DNA of 5,532 nt from Deltaproteobacteria bacterium (GCA_024644775.1 JAHEHB010000371.1:1-5532); one strand, 5' to 3'. Shown: positions 1 through 5,532, counted from the stretch's first letter. Numbers and translations: made by a program. Notes: generated by a model from the sequence alone, not told the origin.

Positions 1-69
1 TGGCTATCTCTTGTCTTTGAGACCCGTGGCTTTCCGTCCCCACCTCACGATGGGTTTGGCTTTATCGAT
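1..69 (-). promoter_or_regulatory. Cyclic di-GMP-I (GEMM) riboswitch aptamer, 3' end cut by the window edge
   Basis: Read on the minus strand, this stretch matches the GEMM-I core. It begins with AAAGCCAAACC (63 down to 53). A 6-bp stem follows, CCCATC (54-49) pairing with GGTGGG (44-39) and capped by the GNRA tetraloop GTGA (48-45). Next comes the conserved GACGGAAAGCC (38-28), then ACGGGTCTC, a short loop and GAGATAGCC, in which TCTC (22-19) pairs with GAGA (10-7) to start P3. By recalled Vc2 numbering, base 60 is G20, base 33 is the intercalating A47, and bases 59 and 34 are the 21-46 pair, swapped here from G-C to C-G. G20 favours c-di-GMP over the cGAMP-type variant, which has A there. 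The 3' strand of P1 with the C92 equivalent lies left of position 1, so pocket and expression platform are incomplete. The regulated gene must be further left on the minus strand. The class call is strong; the ligand call is moderate. Confidence 0.9.
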
Positions 70-94
70 CGGTTTTTTAATTGACCGCTCATTT

Positions 95-119
95 CCTGCG
101 GTTGAGATTGCTCAGCAGG
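95..119 (-). other. Leader hairpin just upstream of the riboswitch aptamer
   Basis: An imperfect inverted repeat: CCTGC (95-99) pairs with GCAGG (115-119), and TGAG (103-106) pairs with CTCA (111-114) around a 4-nt loop, with a 3-nt bulge at 100-102. In the minus-strand transcript it would form 25 nt before the aptamer. No T run follows it on either strand, so it is not a standard intrinsic terminator. It may be a spacer or stability element in the leader, or have no function. Confidence 0.4.
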
Positions 120-137
120 TTACGTTCATTTCGTAAC
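119..137 (-). other. Second leader hairpin, perfect 6-bp stem
   Basis: GTTACG (119-124) and CGTAAC (132-137) form a perfect 6-bp stem with a 7-nt loop. It directly abuts the hairpin at 95-119, sharing base 119, so the two would stack or compete for that base. It lies just after the start site predicted for the sigma54-type promoter at 153-168. There is no U run, so it is not a terminator. The function is unknown. Confidence 0.35.
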
Positions 138-142
138 GATGG

Positions 143-172
143 TATTTGGTATAGCAGAAAGGATACCAAATA
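143..172. repeat. Perfect 10-bp inverted repeat with a 10-bp spacer
   Basis: TATTTGGTAT (143-152) and ATACCAAATA (163-172) are exact reverse complements separated by 10 bp. The symmetry ends at both arm boundaries apart from a possible G-U pair at 142/173. The arms are AT-rich. The repeat contains the candidate sigma54 promoter at 153-168, so it could be an operator over that promoter or a hairpin in a transcript started further upstream. On the plus strand a short T run (175-179) follows, but no plus-strand gene exists to be terminated. Confidence 0.6.
153..168 (-). promoter_or_regulatory. Candidate sigma54 (RpoN) -24/-12 promoter for the riboswitch transcript
   Basis: On the minus strand the 16 bases TGGTATCCTTTCTGCT have the invariant GG-N10-GC spacing. 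They match the family consensus TGGCACGNNNNTTGCW at TGG, the A at position 5, and the final TGCT. The mismatches are at positions 4, 6, 7 and 12. The predicted start is near base 142, giving a leader of about 75 nt before the aptamer. An NtrC-family activator is encoded immediately upstream, and a palindrome at 266-282 lies about 130 bp upstream of that start, a normal distance for an activator site. GG-N10-GC alone is expected about once by chance in a region this size, so this remains a candidate. Confidence 0.4.
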
Positions 173-257
173 TGTTTTTATAATAAAAGAAGTGAAAATA
201 CAGGTAGTTATGAATTTATAGGAGGGTTGTGAATACTTAACGAAGTGATCAACATTG

Positions 258-285
258 ACTATATCACCAATTTGGAATTGGTCAA
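258..285 (-). promoter_or_regulatory. Candidate sigma70-type promoter for the leftward riboswitch transcript
   Basis: On the minus strand TTGACC (285-280) is followed after 16 bp by TATAGT (263-258), each one base away from its consensus hexamer. A TG in the extended -10 position (266-265) precedes TATAGT by one base. The expected start is near base 251, giving a leader of about 180 nt before the aptamer. A 17-bp palindrome fills most of the spacer and touches the -35 box, so the promoter is probably regulated if it is used. Confidence 0.5.
266..282. promoter_or_regulatory. 17-bp perfect palindrome, likely regulator binding site
   Basis: ACCAATT (266-272) and AATTGGT (276-282) are exact inverted copies around TGG. 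The site overlaps the -35 hexamer and the spacer of the sigma70-like promoter, where a bound dimer should repress. It is also about 130 bp upstream of the start predicted for the sigma54-like promoter, where a bound NtrC-type dimer could activate. The size suits a dimeric helix-turn-helix protein of the Fis type, such as the activator encoded at 398-1804. Which protein binds is inference. Confidence 0.5.
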
Positions 286-397
286 ATGGCAAAGATGATA
301 AACTCGTAAGAAACTGAATGCGTCTCTCACATTTCTGTAAAAAGTCGAAATTTAGAATTATTTTTGAACCGCAGAATGCTGAACAAGGAATGTCGAA
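286..397. other. AT-rich intergenic stretch downstream of the operon, no clear terminator
   Basis: This segment separates the stop codon of the sigma54 activator from the promoter region of the next leftward transcript. It is visibly richer in A and T than the genes. I find no open frame with a believable start and ribosome binding site. No GC-rich hairpin followed by a T run is present on the minus strand; the best candidates are 3-bp stems. The operon therefore ends by Rho or by a weak site, or partly reads through into the riboswitch leader. Confidence 0.5.
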
Positions 398-1804
398 TTA
401 TAATGAAGAATCGCTGGATGCGTTGAGATCTTTGAGTTTTTTCTTTCGGTATCGGTAAGAGTAGTAACTCATTTTTAGCAACTGGGCTGCTTTGGCGTCA
501 TTACCTTCTGTCCGGTTTAAAGCCTCCCGGATGAAGTATTCTTCCAAAGCATTTAAATCGATGCCGTTATCGGGGAGCTGTGGAAAACCAGAACCGCTTT
601 CGGGATTGAAAGGCTGCTGACTGTCGCCACTTTTTAAGGAATCCACACCCAGATCATTAATAGTCAATTCCGGACCGTCTCCCACCAGTACCCCTCTTTC
701 TATTAAATTTCTCAGTTCGCGAATATTGCCTTTCCACTGCCGATTTTCCAGAAAATTTTTTGCGTCTGTGGATATGCCCGCAAAAGTCTTTCCATGCTTT
801 TGCCCGAACTCAATTAAAAAAAACTTTGCAATACGGATGATGTCCTCACGGCGTTGATTCAGCGATGGAATCTCAACCTTAACCACGCCTAGCCGGTAAA
901 ACAGATCCAGCCGGAAAACACCTTTCTCAATCGAGTCGTTCAAGTCCTTGTTGGTGGCGGAAACAATTCGTGTCTGAACCCGGAGCCGCTGGGTTCCTCC
1001 CACCCGGTAATACTCACCTTCTTCAAGGAAACGAAGAAGCTTGGCCTGGGCCTCGAGGCTCAGGTCCCCGATCTCATCAAGAAACAGCGTACCGTCTGCG
1101 GCCTGTTCGATTAAGCCGCTTTTACCGGATGCACTGGCACCACTGAAAGCCCCTTTTTCGTAACCGAACAGCTCACTTTCAACAAGATCTCTCGGTATGG
1201 CCGCACAATTGAGTGTTACAAAGGGGCCGTTGAAGTTTGGACTCTTAAAGTGTATGGCCCGGGCGACCAGTTCCTTGCCGGTACCGGATTCGCCAACGAT
1301 CAGAATGGGCGTATCCGGGCTTTGGGCCACCTTGGTCACAAACTGCATCATATCTTGAATAGCATTGCTTTCCCCGATAAAGCAGGGAAGATTTTCTTTG
1401 ATGCTTTTTTCCTGAAGTGTCTGTATCTCCTTACGGAGTTTGATGGTATCCAGCGCCTTTTTAATGGTGACTCTCAAGGAATCGATATGAATCGGTTTGA
1501 TCACATAGTCGTATGCACCCCGTTTCATGGCCGAAATAACGATTTTGATGTCCTCATACGCGCTGATCATAATAATGAGGATATTGGGATCAAACGCTTT
1601 GATCTCCTTTAAGGCGTCGATACCATTCATACCGGGAAGTCCGATATCCAGCAGAACAAGATCCGGCGGTTCGGTCCGAATCATCTTCAGAGCCTCTTCC
1701 GCCGAAGGAAACGGTTTTACACGATACTGGTTTTTGAGGCCGAAAAAGACGCCTTGCCGGATGCTTTCTTCATCATCTACGAGGAATAGGGTAAACGGAT
1801 TCAT
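398..1804 (-). CDS. NtrC-family sigma54-dependent response regulator
   Basis: A phosphorylation-controlled activator that would remodel RNA polymerase-sigma54 from upstream DNA sites. The 468 residues are full length for the family. The receiver domain (about 3-120) has acidic residues D10 and D11, phospho-acceptor D53, S81 and K103. The AAA+ domain (about 141-375) has Walker A GESGTGKE (171-178), the sigma54 contact loop GAFSGA (218-223, with S in place of the usual T), Walker B FLDEIGD (241-247), likely arginine fingers R298 and R304, and the sensor II motif GNIREL (359-364). A linker rich in S, P and G follows, then a Fis-type helix-turn-helix (about 419-458) ending in a basic, tyrosine-rich recognition region. 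The ATG overlaps the stop of the upstream receiver-kinase gene in ATGA, and GGAG lies 9 nt before it, which fixes the start and implies translational coupling. The upstream receiver-kinase is the likely phosphodonor. Targets are unknown; the riboswitch transcript downstream is a candidate. Residues suggest an intact protein. Confidence 0.95.
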   Translation of the reverse strand: MNPFTLFLVDDEESIRQGVFFGLKNQYRVKPFPSAEEALKMIRTEPPDLVLLDIGLPGMNGIDALKEIKAFDPNILIIMISAYEDIKIVISAMKRGAYDYVIKPIHIDSLRVTIKKALDTIKLRKEIQTLQEKSIKENLPCFIGESNAIQDMMQFVTKVAQSPDTPILIVGESGTGKELVARAIHFKSPNFNGPFVTLNCAAIPRDLVESELFGYEKGAFSGASASGKSGLIEQAADGTLFLDEIGDLSLEAQAKLLRFLEEGEYYRVGGTQRLRVQTRIVSATNKDLNDSIEKGVFRLDLFYRLGVVKVEIPSLNQRREDIIRIAKFFLIEFGQKHGKTFAGISTDAKNFLENRQWKGNIRELRNLIERGVLVGDGPELTINDLGVDSLKSGDSQQPFNPESGSGFPQLPDNGIDLNALEEYFIREALNRTEGNDAKAAQLLKMSYYSYRYRKKKLKDLNASSDSSL

Positions 1805-2949
1805 CGAACGTCACTCCGTTTCTCAACCGGAATTTGAATCCGGATTTCGGCACCGCCGAATTCAGACGGCACCGTCTCTATGGTTCCCCCGTGTTGCGAA
1901 ACGATCCGATGACACAGGCTCAAGCCGATGCCGGAACCATCTGATTTCGTTGTAAAAAACGGATCAAAGACCTTGTATTTAACGTCATCAGGAATACCGG
2001 GACCGGAATCGGCAACCGTCAAGCAGACGTTTTCATTTTGAACGGTTGTAACGATCTTTAAAATTTTTGGCGTTGTGATATTTTTCATGGCAGCGACTGC
2101 GTTATTGATAAGATTCAGCACGACCTGTTCGAGTAACTGTTCGTCGAGATACAGATGGGGGAGGTTTTCTTCAAACTGTTCCTCGATTCGGATATCTGCG
2201 CCACGCAAGGTGTTGCGGGACAACGTCAGCGCCTCTTTTACCGGCCGATTAAAAGCCGTTAATACTAAATGAGCGTCACCGAATTTTGAAAAATCGAGTA
2301 CTTTCTTGACCACGGACTCGATTTTAAGGGTGGCTTTCTTGGCTTCTGCGAGAAGTTGTCTGATGTCATGAGAACTTTCCGTATTCTCGATATTTTCGCC
2401 GATACCATCCAATAAAACATTGATACCGGAAAGCGGGTTTCTGATTTCGTGGGCGATAGCGGCGCCCATTTTACCTAAATTGGCGAGCTGGTCGATCCAA
2501 AAAAGTTGTTTGGCCTTGTCTTTGACCGTTTGCTCGAGTTTCGTTGCATAATTGTTTAGCTGGATTTCCTGCTGCCGAAGCGTCAGATGCGTTTGAACGC
2601 GTACCAGCAGCTCCGGCACTTCAAACGGTTTGTTGACATAATCGACACCACCCATTCCAAAACATTTTAACTTGGTGTCGGTGTCGTTAAGGGCCGACAT
2701 GAAAATGATCGGTATATCTCGGATTCCATTTCTGGTTTTCAACCGGCGGCACGTTTCGAAACCGTCCATATCCGGCATCATGATATCCAGGAGAATCAGG
2801 TCGGGCAGTTTTTCGACCTCTTTAAGCGCCGCCTGACCGCTGACAGCCTCTGAAATATCATATCCATGAATCGTCAAATGTGCCTTTAGCAGCTTGAGAT
2901 TTTTCTGTTCATCATCTACGATCAAAACATTTGGTTTGACTTCATCCAT
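1801..2949 (-). CDS. Receiver domain-histidine kinase (REC-HisKA-HATPase), soluble
   Basis: A cytoplasmic kinase whose input module is a receiver domain. The receiver (about 6-122) has D12 and D13, phospho-acceptor D55 in LLDIMMPDMDG, S85 and K107. A short helical linker (about 123-155) leads to HisKA with the phospho-acceptor H167 in AIAHEIRNPL. The ATPase domain has the N box NLINNAVAAM (N279, N283), the G1 box DSGPG (D314), the F box FDPFFTTK (328-335) and the G2 box GSGIGL (338-343). The kinase core resembles the NtrB/ZraS group, whose partners are usually sigma54 activators, matching the next gene. There is no membrane segment or signal peptide. GGAAAG (2959-2964) sits 9 nt before the ATG, 32 bp after the upstream kinase stop. 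Inferred role: the receiver takes phosphate from the membrane kinase and this sets the activity of H167 toward D53 of the activator. It has no HPt domain, so it is not a conventional hybrid phosphorelay. Confidence 0.93.
   Translation of the reverse strand: MDEVKPNVLIVDDEQKNLKLLKAHLTIHGYDISEAVSGQAALKEVEKLPDLILLDIMMPDMDGFETCRRLKTRNGIRDIPIIFMSALNDTDTKLKCFGMGGVDYVNKPFEVPELLVRVQTHLTLRQQEIQLNNYATKLEQTVKDKAKQLFWIDQLANLGKMGAAIAHEIRNPLSGINVLLDGIGENIENTESSHDIRQLLAEAKKATLKIESVVKKVLDFSKFGDAHLVLTAFNRPVKEALTLSRNTLRGADIRIEEQFEENLPHLYLDEQLLEQVVLNLINNAVAAMKNITTPKILKIVTTVQNENVCLTVADSGPGIPDDVKYKVFDPFFTTKSDGSGIGLSLCHRIVSQHGGTIETVPSEFGGAEIRIQIPVEKRSDVR
1814..1817 (-). promoter_or_regulatory. Ribosome binding site of the sigma54 activator, inside the preceding gene
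   Basis: GGAG on the minus strand lies 9 nt before the ATG at 1804-1802 and within the last codons of the receiver-kinase. Together with the ATGA stop/start overlap (1801-1804) it supports coupled translation and a fixed ratio of the two proteins. Confidence 0.7.
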
Positions 2950-2958
2950 CTTTGATTT

Positions 2959-2964
2959 CTTTCC
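2959..2964 (-). promoter_or_regulatory. Ribosome binding site of the receiver-kinase gene
   Basis: GGAAAG on the minus strand is 9 nt upstream of the ATG at 2949-2947, in the 32-bp gap after the membrane kinase stop. It supports that ATG as the start. Confidence 0.6.
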
Positions 2965-2981
2965 GTCATGAATTTGTTTTT

Positions 2982-5123
2982 TTAAACCGGTATCACGAAA
3001 CTAAACGTCGATCCTTTGCCTGTGCCTTCACTGTCCACCCAGATTCGCCCTCCATGAAGTTCCACGAGTCTCTGGGCCAGGCTCAATCCCAACCCCGCGC
3101 CGCCATATTGGCGGCTCGAGGATCCGTCAACCTGTTCGAAACTGTTGAAAATACGTTTCTGGTCTTCCTGCTCGATACCGATACCGGTATCGGATATTGA
3201 AAATTTTATCGCTTTTCGCTTTGTGGTGTCCAAATCCTCCGGAGTTTCGGAAGAAACCGCGACAATGAGACGATTATTACCGTCTTTCGATCTGCGCGCT
3301 TGACGAACGTGGCAATAAACCTGTCGGGTGGTTAAGCAAACCTTTCCACCCTCAGGTGTAAATTTTAAACCATTGGAAAGAAGGTTGTAGAGAATCTGCT
3401 CGAGCTTGCGTTGGTCTGCGGTAATATATGCCGAAATATCACCGATGTCTGTGTCCAGTGGAACGCCGTGCTTCAGAGACTCTGGCTGAAGCACTTTGAT
3501 GCTATTCTCAATCAGACTTCTTAGATCGACCACTGAAAGTTCCAGCGACAATCGGCCGGTTTCAATCTTTGAAATATCCAGGATATCGTTGATCAGAGAC
3601 AGCAAATGTCGACTGCTGTGCACCACATCTTTTAAGTACTCTTCCTGAGTTTCATTCAAATCACCGAAATGCTTATCGACAACCAACTCGGTAAATCCGA
3701 TAACATGATTCAATGGGGTTCGGAGTTCATGGCTCATGTTCGCCAGAAAGTCGTCTTTTAAACGATTTGCATCTTCAAGACGTTCGAGGGTCAATTTTTG
3801 CTGAATGGCGGCGCCCAGATTGCCCGCAACCGTTTTAATTGCATCGAATGCGGCCGTGGAACTTGCGCTGTTGATTTCGCATCTTTCGTAACCTAAAATT
3901 CCCCACTGTCTTTCTCCCACGTAAATCGGGATGTTCCCGTGCTCGGTCTCATGGGATGGCTCAATACGAATTGGATTGCGTTTTTGTTCTTCTATAAGTT
4001 CCCGGCAATGATTCGATTCGATATCTTCCGAGGATGATGGTTGGTCATTCAAAACGTTAACTTCGGGTATCACCCTCGGAGCGATCCACTCAGAATTGAA
4101 TATATGTTCCCTCTCGTGTGTTTTGTCCGATGATGGATATTCGGAGATATAAAGACGGCGTACACCTGTGGTGCGACCCAAACGATCCAATACTTCTTGG
4201 ATATTTTCATGCCACAAGCGATCTTTGAGGAACCGTTCCGTTGAATACGTCATGGCTTCTAGAATCCCATCGCGGTGATGCAAAGACTTTTCGACCTGTT
4301 TCCTCTCGGCAATCTCATGTTTCAGTGACTCATTGGCGGCGGAAAGATTTGTGTTTGCGTCGACCAATAGGTTCACATGTTTTTTGACCACCTGCTGCAT
4401 GGTTGCAAACCGTTTTCCCAGATAACCGATTTCATCCCTGGTTTGGATCTGAATCGGATGTTCGTAATCGCCACTGGAAACCGCATCGACACTATGAACC
4501 AGTTTTGCCACCGGTCGCGTAATACTTCGGGCCAAGATAAGGGAACTCAAGCAGCCGAAGATCAAAGCCATACCGCCCAGGGACAATAAATACTTTCGAA
4601 CTTTAAGAATGCTGTCATTAATGCCACTGAGGGACATCCCGGTTCTTACCGTACCCCAATTTTCTTTTTTCAGAATAATCGGCACGGCAATATCGTAAAA
4701 CTCTAAACTTTCCAGCGTGCCGTTCTGAATCAGGATATCACCAACGCCGAGGGTTCGTTCATGCAGTTGACCGGAAAGAACACCGTCTTTTAGGTCTTTC
4801 CGGCCGCTATAGGCGGCCACTTCTCCATCATAAAACAAAACGGCAGCATAGAGCAGGCCGTTTTCGTTTACGACCCGCTCCACGTTTTGCTCAATGTTGA
4901 CGTAATTATAGGTTGTTACAAAGTTGCTGTTGATTGCTGCAAGATTTTTCGTAACCGACAGACCGCGTTTCCTAAATTCGTCCAGAATGGAAGCCCGCAT
5001 TTGTTTCTCGACCACAAGGATGATGGCGGACATCAGCAAACACTCCAACAATACAATGCTTACGATAAGCTTGGTACTTAGCGTGATTTTAATCCCGTTC
5101 TGGTCCCTGAGATGCTTTCCCAT
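2982..5123 (-). CDS. Membrane-bound sensor histidine kinase (periplasmic sensor, HAMP, GAF-like, HisKA, HATPase)
   Basis: The probable signal-receiving kinase of the operon, 713 residues. A hydrophobic segment (about 17-38) and a second one (about 177-197) bracket a periplasmic domain of some 135 residues. Its LLYAAVLFYDGEVAAYS and later WGTVRTGMSL elements resemble single-Cache/PAS-like sensors (inference). HAMP follows (about 198-250, with the TRPV and DEIG elements), then a coiled coil (about 250-285) and a GAF-like domain (about 290-445, with IPIYVGERQWGILGYE). HisKA has H465 in MSHELRTPLN. The ATPase domain has the N box NLLSNGLKF (N580, N584), G1 DTGIG (D645), the F box residues around 659-662, and G2 GGAGLGL (674-680). 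About 30 extra residues (605-638) sit between the N and G1 boxes. There is no C-terminal receiver, so phosphate must pass to a separate protein, most likely the next gene. The ATG is the first possible start: an in-frame stop lies 9 nt upstream (5132-5130). The ribosome site (GAAAGG, 12 nt away) is weak, so coupling to the upstream gene is likely. Confidence 0.94.
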   Translation of the reverse strand: MGKHLRDQNGIKITLSTKLIVSIVLLECLLMSAIILVVEKQMRASILDEFRKRGLSVTKNLAAINSNFVTTYNYVNIEQNVERVVNENGLLYAAVLFYDGEVAAYSGRKDLKDGVLSGQLHERTLGVGDILIQNGTLESLEFYDIAVPIILKKENWGTVRTGMSLSGINDSILKVRKYLLSLGGMALIFGCLSSLILARSITRPVAKLVHSVDAVSSGDYEHPIQIQTRDEIGYLGKRFATMQQVVKKHVNLLVDANTNLSAANESLKHEIAERKQVEKSLHHRDGILEAMTYSTERFLKDRLWHENIQEVLDRLGRTTGVRRLYISEYPSSDKTHEREHIFNSEWIAPRVIPEVNVLNDQPSSSEDIESNHCRELIEEQKRNPIRIEPSHETEHGNIPIYVGERQWGILGYERCEINSASSTAAFDAIKTVAGNLGAAIQQKLTLERLEDANRLKDDFLANMSHELRTPLNHVIGFTELVVDKHFGDLNETQEEYLKDVVHSSRHLLSLINDILDISKIETGRLSLELSVVDLRSLIENSIKVLQPESLKHGVPLDTDIGDISAYITADQRKLEQILYNLLSNGLKFTPEGGKVCLTTRQVYCHVRQARRSKDGNNRLIVAVSSETPEDLDTTKRKAIKFSISDTGIGIEQEDQKRIFNSFEQVDGSSSRQYGGAGLGLSLAQRLVELHGGRIWVDSEGTGKGSTFSFVIPV

Positions 5124-5140
5124 TCCGGTTTATGGCCTTT

Positions 5141-5532
5141 CTATCGTCCTTGAGCGCTTAGCAGTCTCGCAAGTGCGCCCCGGTCAATTTGTGCTTGACG
5201 AAAGGGAATATAGGCAGGTCCCAGATAGCCCACATCCACCCCTTTTACCCAGGGCTGTAGGAGGCAGTTGAAGCTGTTTACATGTTGACAGATAACCGGG
5301 GCCTCTTTCATGACATTTTGTTCGATCTTCTGATATAAACCGACCCGTTTCATATAATCGGTCTCATTGCGTGCTTCCTCGAGCATCTTATCGATTTCGG
5401 GATTTTTGTATGCCATCCGGTTCGTCGGGCTCTGAGAATGTGCCAATACGTAAAGGAAATTGTCGGGGTCGGGGTAATCGGCATACCATGCTGCGTAAAA
5501 CATAGGCGCCTTCTTGTCTTTAATCAGTGTTA
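5141..5532 (-). CDS. Family 5 extracytoplasmic solute-binding protein (DppA/OppA-like), C-terminal part
   Basis: The frame is open from the right edge to TAG at 5143-5141, giving 129 residues; the start and roughly three quarters of the protein lie outside. The visible part begins TLIKDKKAPMFYAAWYADYP and continues through DPDNFLYVLAHS, a YKNPEIDKMLEEAR helix and an EQNVMKEAPVI segment. This is the usual end of SBP_bac_5 proteins, which bind peptides, nickel chelates or similar ligands in the periplasm for ABC importers. The ligand cannot be told from this part. The ATG at 5503 is internal, because reading continues in frame with family-like sequence before it. It ends only 17 bp before the membrane kinase and is on the same strand, and no permease or ATPase gene follows. 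It may therefore serve as a ligand sensor for the kinase, though permease genes further upstream cannot be excluded. Confidence 0.92.
   Translation of the reverse strand, partial: TLIKDKKAPMFYAAWYADYPDPDNFLYVLAHSQSPTNRMAYKNPEIDKMLEEARNETDYMKRVGLYQKIEQNVMKEAPVICQHVNSFNCLLQPWVKGVDVGYLGPAYIPFRQAQIDRGALARLLSAQGR

Noticed and set aside
1..69. cGAMP-type (GEMM-Ib) riboswitch
   Set aside because: The position equivalent to G20 is G, not the A that marks the cGAMP-selective class; the missing 3' part leaves some doubt.
143..179. Inverted repeat plus T run read as a plus-strand terminator
   Set aside because: The stem is AT-rich with a long loop, the T run is short and interrupted, and no plus-strand gene lies before it.
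220..225. AGGAGG on the plus strand resembling a strong ribosome site
   Set aside because: The nearby starts lead to stops within a few codons, so there is no gene for it to serve.
89..292. 67-residue minus-strand open frame starting with TTG
   Set aside because: It starts with TTG inside the promoter region, has no good ribosome site, runs through the inverted repeats, and shows no recognisable domain or plausible composition.
1250..1955. Overlapping plus-strand open frames opposite the activator gene
   Set aside because: They are antisense shadows of a well-supported gene; their sequences show no domains.
3178..3193. Perfect 16-bp palindrome CCGATACCGGTATCGG
   Set aside because: It encodes the SDTGIG residues of the conserved G1 box, where Asp, Thr, Gly and Ile codons produce this symmetry by chance.
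2952..3200. 82-residue plus-strand open frame opposite the 3' end of the membrane kinase
   Set aside because: It is the complement of conserved kinase boxes and has no domain of its own.
4377..5271. Several plus-strand open frames opposite the kinase N-terminus
   Set aside because: They mirror the HAMP, sensor and membrane segments of the kinase; no independent support.
1..5532. CRISPR array, insertion sequence, tRNA or rRNA
   Set aside because: No regularly spaced repeats, transposase motifs or structural RNA cores were seen on either strand.

Overview
The window reads like an accessory signalling locus of a Gram-negative bacterium. The best guess is Desulfobacterota (the former deltaproteobacteria, Desulfobacterales-like). 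That guess rests on moderate GC content in the genes, tandem two-component genes ending in a sigma54 activator, and a GEMM-type leader. It is an inference from gene style, not from a phylogenetic marker.

All four supported genes lie on the minus strand, so transcription runs from right to left. At the right edge (5141-5532) is the C-terminal part of a family 5 extracytoplasmic solute-binding protein (DppA/OppA-like). After 17 bp comes a membrane-bound sensor histidine kinase of 713 residues (2982-5123: periplasmic sensor, HAMP, GAF-like, HisKA, HATPase). After 32 bp comes a soluble protein of 382 residues with a receiver domain in front of a complete kinase core (1801-2949). Its stop overlaps by 4 bp the start of an NtrC-type sigma54-dependent response regulator of 468 residues (398-1804). 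Spacing and overlap indicate one operon. The simplest reading is a cascade: membrane kinase, then receiver-kinase relay, then sigma54 activator, possibly with the binding protein as a periplasmic ligand-presenting partner.

The 397 bp beyond the operon (1-397) hold no convincing gene but are dense in regulatory structure on the minus strand. There is a good sigma70-like promoter (258-285) whose spacer holds a perfect 17-bp palindrome. About 100 bp further on is a candidate sigma54 -24/-12 promoter (153-168) inside a perfect inverted repeat (143-172). Two more hairpins follow (119-137 and 95-119). Last comes the 5' and central part of a cyclic di-GMP-I (GEMM) riboswitch (69 down to 1), cut by the left edge. 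The controlled gene must lie just left of the window.

Taken together, the locus looks like a sensory operon whose sigma54 activator may switch on the neighbouring gene, with that gene also gated by a second-messenger riboswitch. The operon assignments and the riboswitch are well supported. The promoter assignments and the link between activator and neighbour are hypotheses.
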